From assembly GCF_000402035.1 (NCBI RefSeq), contig NC_021289.1, positions 248,001 through 312,000 on the forward strand: 64,000 nt of DNA. The letters are read 5' to 3'. A program made the translations under genes and the position numbers. This DNA is from Caballeronia insecticola. GTDB lineage: Bacteria; Pseudomonadota; Gammaproteobacteria; Burkholderiales; Burkholderiaceae. Positions 45,065-54,120 of this stretch are shown here, piece after piece. The notes beneath the pieces are model-generated. The model was not told the DNA's origin. It did not search any database and saw only the letters and a list, made by a program, of their open reading frames with translations. Numbering within the stretch: the stretch's first letter is position 1; each line of letters starts with the position of its first letter.

Positions 45065-45745
45065 TTGCGTGCCGTCCACTGTGAGGAATGGTTGAAGGCA
45101 TTCTATCCTGTTCAACGCGCCCTGACGGTTATTGGCAGGGAACCCATCAAGGCGAGCCAATACCGACCGTCAGTTCTTCAAATCGTTTCTCTCCGCTTTC
45201 CGAGTCCTTCTGCACCGCCTTAGTTTCCCCTCTGTTTTTTGTCCTTAGAGACCCTCAAGAACCAATCATGACCAGACCGAGATCGCGGAGCGCCTTGGTG
45301 CGCCCATGCCCTATCAATCGAGCTAAGCACGGCGCAAAGCAACTGCACGCGAGAACGCCATTCTGGATGGTAAATCTGTATTCCCTTAGCTGTGCCACAG
45401 AGGCCATGGGCTTTCCGATCATTCTGTGCATGGCAGAGGCCAGCGCTGTGCCTGCAAACAGGAATTCGCGTTGGTAGCCCCTGACCGAAAGAAAGAGAAG
45501 CTTGCGGCGATCAAAGTGAGTTCCGTTCAGGCAACGCAGCAAAACGTTATCACGGAAGACCACGAATCGATCGCAAGTAACGCGAACTACGCCCTCACGG
45601 CAGAGACCCCTCACTGAGACCGACCAAAGGTGCAGCAGAGAAGAATCACGCACAGCGAGCAGCCCACGTCGCCGTTCCTGAGACCTTTTTCCTATCCTTG
45701 TGAAATCCACGGCCCTGACCCGAAGAGCCGTACCGGGGTTTCGAA
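45065..45745. other. Lower-GC remnant region without a convincing gene
   Basis: About 680 bases. One minus-strand frame (45255-45710, 151 codons) is open but has no ribosome site, no recognisable domain and an odd Cys/Arg/Leu composition; I do not call it. The region between the methyltransferase and the IS256 fragment looks like decayed mobile or island DNA. Confidence 0.4.
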
Positions 45746-45946
45746 TTACGCTGACGTAGGGAAGCTGGCGGGGCGTCTGGAAAAGGAGGCTTGCCCAGTC
45801 TCGGCCTTCGGATGATGGCTCGACTCGGCCGCGAGCATGCGTTCGGCCAGTTGCTTATTGAGTTGGCCGGCCAGGCTTGATTCGCCCAAGACCGATTCGG
45901 CATCCTTGCCCCGAAACCTGTGCAAGCAATTGGTCAATTGGCTCAT
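45746..45946 (-). pseudogene. Remnant of an IS256-family transposase (N-terminal fragment)
   Basis: 66 codons reading LHRFRGKDAESVLGESSLAGQLNKQLAERMLAAESSHHPKAETGQ. This resembles the N-terminus of IS256 transposases, where a GLxxxLxKxLAERxLxAExxHHL segment precedes the catalytic domain. The frame ends soon after and no DDE domain is seen in any frame downstream. No terminal inverted repeats or target duplication found. Degraded and inactive. Confidence 0.5.
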
Positions 45947-46080
45947 CGGGAAACAGCTTTGTTGTCTTGAGACTCTTGGGCTTCTAAGTCACGGTTGCGT
46001 CGGTCATTGGAAGTTTAATCTCCGTATCTCCCATGACCTCGGCACACTAAAAATCTGACAGGCTCACAGCAACACCACCC

Positions 46081-47040
46081 TCAACGCGCAACCTTAACCG
46101 TCTTCCCCCCGCGCTGATTTAAAACCCGCGCCTGCAACACGATCACCAGCAACAGAAACAATCCGCGAATCACCGACTGCCAGTACGCCGACAGCGAGAT
46201 ATACCCCAGCCCATTCTCGAAGTTGAGAAGATTGAAAACGAGCCCGAGCAGCGCGACACCAGCGATCGTCATCGCGATGGAGCCGTCGCCGCCGGTCAGC
46301 CGTGTGCCGCCGAGCACGACCGCCGAAATCGCAAACAACTCCCAGCCGACGCCTTCGTTCGGCTGCCCCGCGCCGAACTGCGCGGCGAGAATCGCACCGG
46401 CGATGCCCGCCAGCAAACCGCTCAGCGCATACACGCAGACCAGCGTGCGATCCACGTTCAGCCCCATCAAACGCGATGCCTCTTCGCTCCCGCCGATAGC
46501 AAGCGCGTGCCGTCCGAAGCGCGAACTGCGCAGCGCGAGCCAGCCGAGCACCGCGATCACCGCGCACACGATTCCCGGAATCGGCAGCGTCAGAAAATCG
46601 CCCTGACCGAACGCCGCAAAGTTCGTATCGGACGATATCGCCACCGCATCGTTATGGCCGAGCAGCAGCGCGAGTCCGTGCGCGCCGAGGCTCGTCGCCA
46701 ACGTGACGATGAACGGCAAAATCCGCATATGCGTGATGACGATGCCGTTCAACACGCCCACCGCGAGCCCCGCGAACGATCCCGCGAGCACGCCCGCCAG
46801 CGCGCCATGCGGGCTCGCCAGCGCCGACACCACGCTCGCCAGCGCCGCCACCGCGCCGACCGAAAGATCGATGCCGCCCGTGATGATCACGAAGGCCATG
46901 CCGATGGAGATCAGCAGGAACATCGAGTTATAGCGCCAGAACGACGTCACGTTATACGCGGACAGAAAGTGCTCGTAACGCGTGACACCGAGCACGAGCA
47001 ACGCGACGAGCGCGATCAGAATCGGCAGGTTCTTTTTCAT
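46081..47040 (-). CDS. yjfF: Sugar ABC importer permease, YjfF type
   Basis: 319 residues, eight or more helices. RbsC-family signs: SMFLLISIGMAFVIITGGIDLSVGAVAALASVVSA, GVLNGIVITHMRILPFIVTLATSLGAHGLALLL and ISAVVLGGTRLTGGDGSIAMTIAGVALLGL. It pairs with the YtfT-type permease gene eight bases upstream, as in the E. coli galactofuranose importer ytfQRT-yjfF. Last gene of the operon. A longer open frame upstream is an artefact overlapping that permease. Confidence 0.9.
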   Translation of the reverse strand: MKKNLPILIALVALLVLGVTRYEHFLSAYNVTSFWRYNSMFLLISIGMAFVIITGGIDLSVGAVAALASVVSALASPHGALAGVLAGSFAGLAVGVLNGIVITHMRILPFIVTLATSLGAHGLALLLGHNDAVAISSDTNFAAFGQGDFLTLPIPGIVCAVIAVLGWLALRSSRFGRHALAIGGSEEASRLMGLNVDRTLVCVYALSGLLAGIAGAILAAQFGAGQPNEGVGWELFAISAVVLGGTRLTGGDGSIAMTIAGVALLGLVFNLLNFENGLGYISLSAYWQSVIRGLFLLLVIVLQARVLNQRGGKTVKVAR

Positions 47041-47048
47041 GATTAAGC

Positions 47049-48029
47049 TCAGCCTCGCTTGCGTTGCACGTACACCGCGGCAATGATGATCGCGGCCTTG
47101 AGCACGAGCGCGGCGGCATCCGGAATGCCGTGCGCGAGCAGCGTATATCGCAGCAACTGGATGATCAGCGCGCCGATCAGCGTGCCCGTGATATACGCCT
47201 TGCCGCCCGTCAGCGCCGTGCCGCCGACCGCGACCGCCGCGATGGCATCGAGCTCGACGCCCAAGCCCACCACGTTCGCATCCGACGACGAATTCACCGA
47301 GATCGAAATCAACCCTGCAAGTCCGGCGAGCGCCGCGCACGCCGTGTACGCGATCATCTTCACGCGCGCGGTCGGAATGCCGGAGAGATACGCGGCGTCC
47401 TCGTTGCCGCCGGTGACGAGCAGATACTTGCCGAACAAGGTCTTGCGCACGATCCACGTGAACACCGCGACGAGCGCGAGCATCAACAGAATCTGGAAGG
47501 GCACGCCCGCGATCTTGCCGAGCGCGATCCATTGAAACGCGGGATTGTTGAACGCCTGGAGGCTGCCATCGGTGACGACTTGCGCAATGCCGCGTCCCGC
47601 GATGAACAACACGAGTGTCGCGACGATAGGCTGCACGTTGAGCCGCGTCACGAGAAAGGCGTTGAACACGCCGCACACGGCGGCAGCGAGTATCGGCAAC
47701 GTGAATGCGAGGACGATGCCGAGCGGCCCGTCGATGTTCATGAAGAGCATCGGCGCGAGTGCACCGGCAATGGCCATCGACGCGCCCACGGACAAGTCGA
47801 TGCCGCCGGTCGCGACGACGAGCGTCATGCCGATGCCCACGATCACGATCGTCACGACCTGCGTGAGATTCACGTTGAACGTCTGCAACGAAACGAAGTG
47901 CTGCGTGAAGATCAGATTGAAGACGATCATCGCCAGCAGCACGACAATTTCGCGCTGAATGGCGACGCCGCGTTTCTTTTTCACGGTGGCCTGCACGATC
48001 GGCGCGGCGCGCTGCGTGTCATCGATCAT
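47049..48029 (-). CDS. ytfT: Sugar ABC importer permease, YtfT type
   Basis: 326 residues of the RbsC family: LTQVVTIVIVGIGMTLVVATGGIDLSVGASMAIAGALAPMLF, VFNAFLVTRLNVQPIVATLVLFIAGRGIAQVVTDG, and LDAIAAVAVGGTALTGGKAYITGTLIGALIIQLLRY. The start overlaps the end of the ATPase gene by 11 bases. Second membrane subunit of the same importer. Confidence 0.92.
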   Translation of the reverse strand: MIDDTQRAAPIVQATVKKKRGVAIQREIVVLLAMIVFNLIFTQHFVSLQTFNVNLTQVVTIVIVGIGMTLVVATGGIDLSVGASMAIAGALAPMLFMNIDGPLGIVLAFTLPILAAAVCGVFNAFLVTRLNVQPIVATLVLFIAGRGIAQVVTDGSLQAFNNPAFQWIALGKIAGVPFQILLMLALVAVFTWIVRKTLFGKYLLVTGGNEDAAYLSGIPTARVKMIAYTACAALAGLAGLISISVNSSSDANVVGLGVELDAIAAVAVGGTALTGGKAYITGTLIGALIIQLLRYTLLAHGIPDAAALVLKAAIIIAAVYVQRKRG

Positions 48030-49581
48030 GTTTGGTTTCCTCCAGCGCGTCGGCGAGTGTCGACTCCGCGCCCGCGCCGTACGCGATCGCATCCATGATC
48101 GATGCCTCGTTCATTTGCGCGCCGTCCAGTTGCGCGACCGTCTCGCCGTCGCGGATCACGACCGCGCGATCCGCGACGGCCGTCAGTTCTTCAAGCTCCG
48201 ATGCGGACAGCAGCACCGCAAGCCCCGCATCGCGCAATTCGCGCACGATCTTCGCGACATCGGCTTTCGCGCCGACATCGATGCCGCGCGTGGGTTCATC
48301 GAGCAACAAGAGGCGCGGGTGCGTCGCGAGCCAGCGTGCAAGCAGCACCTTCTGCTGATTGCCGCCCGACAGTTCGCGTATCGGCTGATCCGCCGAACGC
48401 AGCTTGATGCCGAGCGATTCGATGAAGCCATCGACAATCTCGCGCTGCTTCGCCACATCGACCACGCCGCGTTTCGTCAGCGCGGGCAGGCACACGAGCG
48501 TCAGGTTGTCGCGCACGGACAGTTCCGGCACGATGCCTTCGGCCTTGCGATCTTCCGTGAGATACGCGATGCCGCGCGCGATTGCATCTTTCGGCGACTT
48601 GAACGCCGCGCTCTCGCCACTGACGGTGAGCGTGCCCTTCGCCGGACGATCCGCGCCGAACAGCAGGCGCATGGTCTCCGTGCGGCCCGAGCCGAGCAGG
48701 CCCGCGAGACCGACGGCTTCGCCCGCATGCACGTCGAGCGAAACGTCCGTGACTTTCGCGCCCGCCGCGAGGCCTTGCGCCGCGAGCATCACGTCGCCGC
48801 GCTTCGCGAGATTCGCTTCCTTCACGGCGCTGTCTTCGTGCACGACGGCGGCGAGCGTGCGGCCGAGCATCGTCGTGACGAGCTTTAGCTTGTCCATTTC
48901 CTGCATCGTGTTTTCGGCGACGGTCTGGCCATCGCGCATCACGGTGACGCGGTCGCATAGCGCATAGAGTTCGTCGAGCCGATGCGACACGAAGATCACC
49001 GCGCGTCCGTCGTCGCGCAAACGCCGCACGACGGTAAAGAGCAATTCCACTTCGCGTTCGTCGAGCGATGAAGTCGATTCGTCCATGATGACCATCTTCG
49101 CATCCGACGACACCGCGCGTGCGAGCGCGACCATCTGCTGGATCGCGGTGGAATAGTCGCGCACGGGCTTCTTCACATCGATTCGCAAACCGAACGATTC
49201 GAGCAGTTCGGACGCGCGATGCTGTACGGTCTTCCAGTCGATCAGCCCGAAACGGCGCGGCTCGCGTCCGAGAAAGATGTTCTCCGCGACCGAGCGGAAC
49301 GGCACGAGATTGATCTCCTGATAGATCGTGCTGATGCCTGCTTCGCGCGCGTCTTTCGGCGTGCGGAAATCGACTTCGCGGCCGTCGAAGCGAATCGTGC
49401 CCGCGCTCTTGTGATACGCGCCGGTGAGAATCTTGATGAGCGTGGACTTGCCCGCGCCGTTCTGGCCGATGAGCGCGTGCACTTCGCCCGCCGCGACGCA
49501 GAGGCGCGCGCGCTTTAACGCGGGGACACCGCCGAACGCGATGTCGATATCCTGCATGTCGAGTAGGGGAGTCTGAGCCAT
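48019..49581 (-). CDS. ytfR: Sugar ABC importer ATPase with two domains, YtfR type
   Basis: 520 residues. N-terminal ATPase: Walker A IGQNGAGKSTLIKIL, Walker B MVIMDESTSSLDERE. C-terminal ATPase: LAGLLGSGRTETMRLLFG, where the Walker A lysine is Arg as is normal for this family, signature LSGGNQQKVLLARWL and Walker B LLLLDEPTRGIDVG. Start at the ATG ending 49581. It lies between the binding protein and the permeases. Confidence 0.93.
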   Translation of the reverse strand: MAQTPLLDMQDIDIAFGGVPALKRARLCVAAGEVHALIGQNGAGKSTLIKILTGAYHKSAGTIRFDGREVDFRTPKDAREAGISTIYQEINLVPFRSVAENIFLGREPRRFGLIDWKTVQHRASELLESFGLRIDVKKPVRDYSTAIQQMVALARAVSSDAKMVIMDESTSSLDEREVELLFTVVRRLRDDGRAVIFVSHRLDELYALCDRVTVMRDGQTVAENTMQEMDKLKLVTTMLGRTLAAVVHEDSAVKEANLAKRGDVMLAAQGLAAGAKVTDVSLDVHAGEAVGLAGLLGSGRTETMRLLFGADRPAKGTLTVSGESAAFKSPKDAIARGIAYLTEDRKAEGIVPELSVRDNLTLVCLPALTKRGVVDVAKQREIVDGFIESLGIKLRSADQPIRELSGGNQQKVLLARWLATHPRLLLLDEPTRGIDVGAKADVAKIVRELRDAGLAVLLSASELEELTAVADRAVVIRDGETVAQLDGAQMNEASIMDAIAYGAGAESTLADALEETKHDR

Positions 49582-49651
49582 GCCGTGAGGTCCGTCGAAA
49601 TGAAAAAGCGAGCGCCGTCGATCAGGCGCCCGCAAGACACACACGCTTCGC

Positions 49652-50668
49652 TCAATAGCCGTACTGCATGCTCGCGTCGACGTTGCTCTTGTCGTAGAAG
49701 CGGTCCGAGACCTTGACCCACGGCGGAATCGTTTCGCCCTTCGCGTACTTCTGCGCGACATCGCACGCGAGCGGTCCGAAGAACGGACTCGACTGCACGC
49801 TCGCGCCCAGTTCGCCGGCCTTGATCGCTTCCAGACCGCCCTTGGTGCCGTCGATCGTCACGAGGACGATGTCCTTGCCCGGCTGCTTGCCCGCCGCCTT
49901 GATCGCGGCGATCGCGCCGAGCGCCATTTCGTCGTTATGCGCGTAGACGGCGGTCACGTCCGGATGCGCCTGCAAGAGCGTCTCCATGACCTGACGGCCC
50001 TTGTCGCGCGCGAAGTCGCCGCTCTGCGACGCGACGATCTTCATGCCCGAGTTCTTCGCGATGACATCGTCGAAGCCCTTCTTGCGATCGTTCGCGGCGG
50101 AAGCGCCCGTCGAGCCTTCCAGTTCGATGATGGTCGCCTTGCCGTTCGTCGCCTTCACGAGCCAGTCGGCGGCGCGCTGCCCCTGATCGATGAAGTCCGA
50201 ACCGATGAACGTGATGTAGTCCTTGCCCGCCTTCGCCATCGACTGGTCGATGTTGCGGTCCACGAGAATCACCGGAATGCCCGCTTTCTTCGCCTGCAAC
50301 ACGACCGGCGCAAGCGGCTTCTCTTCGCGCGGCGGGAACACGAGCAGATCGACGTGCTGCGCGATCATGCTCTGAATGTCCGAAACCTGCTTCGCCGCCG
50401 AACTGTTGGCGTCGGTCATGACCATCTGCCAGCCGCATTTCGCCGCGATGTCCTTGAAGCTCTTCGTCTCGGCGAGACGCCACGGATTGTTGCTCTCGGT
50501 CTGCGCGAAGCCGACCTTCAGCGGCTTCTTGTTCGCGATCTTCGGCAGGCCGTCGTCGGCGGCGTGAGCGGCGGTGAAGCTGGCCGCAAGCGTCAGGGCG
50601 GTCAGCGCAGTCAGTGCGGCGGCGAGCGGGCGCAGGCCCGAACGCGATTTCTTCTCTAGCGACAGCAT
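49652..50668 (-). CDS. ytfQ: Sugar ABC importer periplasmic binding protein, YtfQ type
   Basis: 338 residues. The signal peptide runs to AHAADDGLPKIANKKPLKVGFAQTESNNPWRLAETKSF, which matches the galactofuranose/galactose binding start of YtfQ. Binding residues fall in MTDANSSAAKQVSDIQSMIAQHVDLLVFPP and VDRNID; AHNDEMALGAIAAIKAAG is the hinge segment. I use the ATG ending 50668, four bases after GGAGGAAG. First gene of the importer operon and downstream of the LacI gene. Confidence 0.93.
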   Translation of the reverse strand: MLSLEKKSRSGLRPLAAALTALTALTLAASFTAAHAADDGLPKIANKKPLKVGFAQTESNNPWRLAETKSFKDIAAKCGWQMVMTDANSSAAKQVSDIQSMIAQHVDLLVFPPREEKPLAPVVLQAKKAGIPVILVDRNIDQSMAKAGKDYITFIGSDFIDQGQRAADWLVKATNGKATIIELEGSTGASAANDRKKGFDDVIAKNSGMKIVASQSGDFARDKGRQVMETLLQAHPDVTAVYAHNDEMALGAIAAIKAAGKQPGKDIVLVTIDGTKGGLEAIKAGELGASVQSSPFFGPLACDVAQKYAKGETIPPWVKVSDRFYDKSNVDASMQYGY

Positions 50669-50770
50669 GTCTTCCTCCATAGGATGGTTTGCCTTTTTCT
50701 AGTAGTGCCGATGCTTGTATTGCCCGGTCTGCCTGCTGCGAGAGTGTTCGGTACGGCGTTTTATTAACGG

Positions 50771-51862
50771 TCAATCGCTAATATTATTAGTTGCCAGAAG
50801 CTGATTCGCTTCGGTCATTACTCTGACCGAGCCGCGTTCGATGAGCGGTCCGTCGAGCTTGACGGTGCGGCGCCTTACCGGCGCGCCCGCCGCGCGGTTC
50901 TGTTCTTCCTGCAAGAGCGTTTCGACGGCCCAGCGCCCGAGTTCATAGTTCGGCAACACGACGGTCGACAGCGGCGGATGCGTATGCCGCGCGATTTCCT
51001 GATCGTCGTAGCCGAGTACGGAGACGTCGTCCGGCACGCGCAGGCCGAGCTGCTTCAGCGCCTCGATCGCGCCGAGCGCCATCAGGTCGTTCGCGCAGAA
51101 GATGGCCGTCGGCGGATTCGGCTCGCGCATCAGCGCAAGCGTCTGCTCGAAGCCGGTGTCCGGGCTCCAGTCGCCTTCGCGCACGAGTTCCGGCGCGAAC
51201 GGCAGATCGGCGGTGGCGAGCGCGGTGCGATACCCCTTCAGCCGGTCGCGCGCGGCGTCCTGCCAGGGCTCGCCGTTGATATAGCCGATGCGCTTGTGTC
51301 CCGCCGCCAGCAGATGGTCGGTCGCCGTATGTCCGCCCGCGACCTCGGCCGGCACGACCGACGACACGTTCGCTTCGTTCGAATAGCAGTTCAGCAGCAC
51401 GGTCGGCACGCGGGCGAGCGCGTCGGGCAGCGTGACGCGGCGCGTGTACACCGTCGCGTAGATCACGCCGAGCACGTTCGGATTGCCGAGCGTCGCGTCG
51501 AGCACGCGCGCCTCGATCTCCGCGTTGCCGTGCGTCGAATAGACCGCGAGCATGCGGCCGTTGGCGAACGCGGCGTCGCGCGCGCCGTCGATGCTCACGA
51601 CCGGATGCGGGCTCGTCGAGATTTCATCGGCGAGATAGACGATCAGATTGCGCTCGCTCTCGCTTTCGAACGCCGGAACCGGCTCGCGCTGCGTCATGCG
51701 ATAGCCCAGTTCGTGCGCGGCGCGCAGCACCTTGTCGCGCGTGCTGTCGGAGAATTTCGCGCCGCTTGCGTTGTTCAGCACGAGCGATACCGTCGATTGC
51801 GAGACTCCGGTGAGTTTCGCGATGTCGGTCATCGTCGGGCGGCGTTGAGTGGTTTTTTTCAT
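50771..51862 (-). CDS. LacI-family regulator of the YtfQRT-YjfF operon
   Basis: 363 residues. Helix-turn-helix start RPTMTDIAKLTGVSQSTVSLVLNNASGAKFSDSTRDKVLRAAHELGYR with the LacI hinge, then a sugar-binding domain (IFCANDLMALGAIEALKQLGLRVPDDVSVLGYDDQEIARHTHPPLSTV). It stands before the importer on the same strand and divergent from the dioxygenase. It probably represses both sides until a sugar binds. Confidence 0.93.
   Translation of the reverse strand: MKKTTQRRPTMTDIAKLTGVSQSTVSLVLNNASGAKFSDSTRDKVLRAAHELGYRMTQREPVPAFESESERNLIVYLADEISTSPHPVVSIDGARDAAFANGRMLAVYSTHGNAEIEARVLDATLGNPNVLGVIYATVYTRRVTLPDALARVPTVLLNCYSNEANVSSVVPAEVAGGHTATDHLLAAGHKRIGYINGEPWQDAARDRLKGYRTALATADLPFAPELVREGDWSPDTGFEQTLALMREPNPPTAIFCANDLMALGAIEALKQLGLRVPDDVSVLGYDDQEIARHTHPPLSTVVLPNYELGRWAVETLLQEEQNRAAGAPVRRRTVKLDGPLIERGSVRVMTEANQLLATNNISD
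50778..50790. promoter_or_regulatory. AT-rich palindrome near the ytfQ promoter
   Basis: CTAATA-T-TATTAG, perfect symmetry, overlapping the last codons of the LacI gene and about 110 bases before the ytfQ ATG. It is unusual in such GC-rich DNA and a candidate LacI-type operator. Confidence 0.4.
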
Positions 51863-51955
51863 CGTGCGGGCTTGAGATGCTTGCAGCAAATATTAGTGAT
51901 AAATGCAGCGAAAAGCACGTATTAAGTGACGATTGAAGCTCAGGGTTTTCACCGG

Positions 51956-51968
51956 TTATTACTAATAA
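51956..51968. promoter_or_regulatory. AT-rich palindrome between the LacI and PhyH genes
   Basis: TTATTA-C-TAATAA, perfect 6-1-6 symmetry, in the divergent promoter gap. A degenerate relative, TATTA-G-TGATA, lies at 51891-51901 just before the LacI start. Candidate operators for the LacI regulator. Confidence 0.5.
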
Positions 51969-52032
51969 TATTGACGAACAGATTACGCACATGCGATTCT
52001 TTTCGCGACTAACCGGCAACCAGGAGAAGTGC

Positions 52033-52833
52033 ATGGGCAAGTACGACGAGAGCACGCGAGACGCGTTCGCCGAGTCGTTCGAACGGGACGGCTTCGTCCT
52101 GCTGCGCGATCATTTCCCGCGCGCGACGCTCGAACTCTGGCGCGATGCGTTTGCGCCGCTTCTGCAACCGCATGTCGACGGCGCGCACGAAGCCGGTGCG
52201 AACGGCAATCGCGGGCCGGGCCGCTATTACGTCACGCTGCCGTTCGAGGGCACCTTCGCGGACCCGTCGATTATTTGCGATGACGATATCGTCGGCATTG
52301 TCGAGCGCGTGGCCGGGCGCGATCCGGTGATGTGCCAGCTTGCAACGGACACACCCGTGCTCGGTTCGGACTATCAGGACTGGCATCGCGACACGCCGCC
52401 GCTGTTCGACGACGCACCCGAAACGCCGTCCTTTCAGCTCGCGGTGAATTTCCCGCTCGTCGATGTCGATGACCGCAACGGTCCGCTCGACACCACGCGC
52501 GGCACGCACCGCATGTCGCGCGACGATGCGCTCGCGGGCCTCGAAGCAGGGCGCTTCGCGGCGGAGCGCGTGCCGATGCGTCTCGGCGACGTGATGATCC
52601 GCGATGTGCGCGGCCTGCATCGCGGCACGCCGAATCTGAGCGGCGAGCCGCGGCCGATGGTCGTGATCGGCTATAGCCGTGCGTGGTACTTTCGACCCGA
52701 AGTGCATATCGACGTGCCGCGCGACGTGCTCGCCGGCTTGCCCGCGCGTGCGCGGCGCCTGTTGCGCTTCAATCCTGTGGTCGAAAAGACGCCGCGCACG
52801 TTCGACGAAAACTACCGGCAATTCGCATATTGA
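52033..52833 (+). CDS. Phytanoyl-CoA dioxygenase (PhyH) family oxygenase
   Basis: 266 residues of the Fe(II)/2-oxoglutarate-dependent PhyH family. Iron-binding triad: H118 and D120 in WHRDTPP and H196 in GLHRGTPN; the 2-oxoglutarate Arg is probably in SGEPRPMVVIGY. The family hydroxylates many small substrates, so the substrate is unknown. AGGAG precedes the ATG. Divergent from the LacI gene and overlapping a mutarotase by four bases, so a role with an unusual sugar or sugar derivative is likely. Confidence 0.88.
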   Translation: MGKYDESTRDAFAESFERDGFVLLRDHFPRATLELWRDAFAPLLQPHVDGAHEAGANGNRGPGRYYVTLPFEGTFADPSIICDDDIVGIVERVAGRDPVMCQLATDTPVLGSDYQDWHRDTPPLFDDAPETPSFQLAVNFPLVDVDDRNGPLDTTRGTHRMSRDDALAGLEAGRFAAERVPMRLGDVMIRDVRGLHRGTPNLSGEPRPMVVIGYSRAWYFRPEVHIDVPRDVLAGLPARARRLLRFNPVVEKTPRTFDENYRQFAY

Positions 52834-53765
52834 GCGCCACTCCTTCCGATACGCTCGTCGCGCTGCGTCACGGCGCGCGGCGCGTACTGCTTGCGCCGCA
52901 TGTCGGCGGAGCGATTGCCGCTTTCGATGAAACGCGCGACGACCGCGTGATCGACTGGCTGCGTCCCGCAACGCCCGCCGCGCTTGCGGCTCGCGATCCG
53001 CTCGGCATGGCGAGCTTTCCGCTGCTGCCGTATTGCAATCGCATCCGCGATGCGCGCTTCATGTTCGATGGCGCGCCCGTCGACCTGTCCGGCGACGGCA
53101 ATGCGTTCGCGCATGCGCTGCACGGCAACGCGTGGCGCTTGCCGTGGCGTATCGCAGAAGTCAGCGAGTCGCGGGCGCGCATGCATCTGCTGCACGAGCC
53201 TTCGCGTGCAGCGGCGCATCATTGGCCGTTTGCGTACGAGGCGACGCAGGACATCGCACTCGATGCCGATACGCTATCGGTCACGATGTCGGCGCGCAAC
53301 CTGTCCGATCGGCCGATGCCCTTCGGCATGGGACATCATCCATACTATCCGCGCACGCGAAACACACGCATTCATGCACGCGTCGCCGCGATGTGGCACA
53401 GCACGCCGGATCTGCTGCCGACGCATGCGGGCCCGCACCCTTGCGTCGATGCGATGGCGTCGCCCGAAGGCCTGTCCGCCGATGCCTTCGACCTCGACAA
53501 CAACTTTGCCGGCTGGTCGTCGCGCACGGCGACAATTTCATGGCCCGATGAACATCGCTCGATCCGGCTCGACGCGGACGCGCCCTTCGATCACATGGTC
53601 ATCTATGCCCCGGCGTCGCATCCGGCATTGCTTTGCGTGGAACCAGTGAGCAATGTGGCGGACTGGATCAATCTGGACGTCGCGCGCGCGATGAAAGGCG
53701 GCGCGGTGCTGCAACCGGGCGAGTCGGTCAGCGCGACGTTCGCGTGGACGACTCGCGTGGGATAA
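52830..53765 (+). CDS. Aldose 1-epimerase family protein, TTG start
   Basis: 311 residues, aldose 1-epimerase-like but shorter than the GalM at 33.7-34.7 kb. ASFPLLPYCNRIRDARFMFDG is the Arg segment, GNAWRLPWRI and FGMGHHPYYPR the His segments, and the C-terminal glutamate is in LLCVEPVSNVADW. The only start coupled to the upstream stop is the TTG at 52830, overlapping TTGA. It may prepare the imported sugar for the next step. Confidence 0.85.
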   Translation: MSATPSDTLVALRHGARRVLLAPHVGGAIAAFDETRDDRVIDWLRPATPAALAARDPLGMASFPLLPYCNRIRDARFMFDGAPVDLSGDGNAFAHALHGNAWRLPWRIAEVSESRARMHLLHEPSRAAAHHWPFAYEATQDIALDADTLSVTMSARNLSDRPMPFGMGHHPYYPRTRNTRIHARVAAMWHSTPDLLPTHAGPHPCVDAMASPEGLSADAFDLDNNFAGWSSRTATISWPDEHRSIRLDADAPFDHMVIYAPASHPALLCVEPVSNVADWINLDVARAMKGGAVLQPGESVSATFAWTTRVG

Positions 53766-53811
53766 GGCGTCGCGGGCGGGAATTCGTCCGCGACGTAGAG
53801 CGTGCTCCGCC

Positions 53812-54120
53812 TTACTGGCCGAAGAAGACGTCGCAACGCGGCGTGTCGCTGCATCCCTGACGCCTGCCGCTCGCGGATGCGCTGGCACCGGCTGCCATGC
53901 CGCCGTACGCGGTGTCGTCGGCTTGTTGCGCGGGCATCGCGGCGGTTTGCGGTTGCTCGGGCGTGGCCTGCGCAAGGTGCATCGGGCGCATTGTCTGAAC
54001 GAGTTGCTGCGCGTCGGCGGGCATGCCTTGAGCGTGCGCCGAACCGATGGCTGCGACGTTAGCGACGATCGCGCAACCGGCCATCATGGCGATGAGTTTC
54101 GGGTTGATTTTGGGCTTCAT
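53812..54120 (-). CDS. Small exported protein, Gln/Ala-rich
   Basis: 102 residues with a signal peptide ending AIGSAHAQG. The mature part is rich in Ala, Gln, Met and Pro (about 30-90), followed by a cysteine pair in GCSDTPRCDVFFGQ that could form a disulfide. AAGGAG precedes the ATG. No family recognised. Confidence 0.6.
   Translation of the reverse strand: MKPKINPKLIAMMAGCAIVANVAAIGSAHAQGMPADAQQLVQTMRPMHLAQATPEQPQTAAMPAQQADDTAYGGMAAGASASASGRRQGCSDTPRCDVFFGQ

Noticed and set aside
45255..45710. 151-codon minus-strand frame in the low-GC region
   Set aside because: No ribosome site, no recognisable fold and odd composition; treated as decayed DNA.
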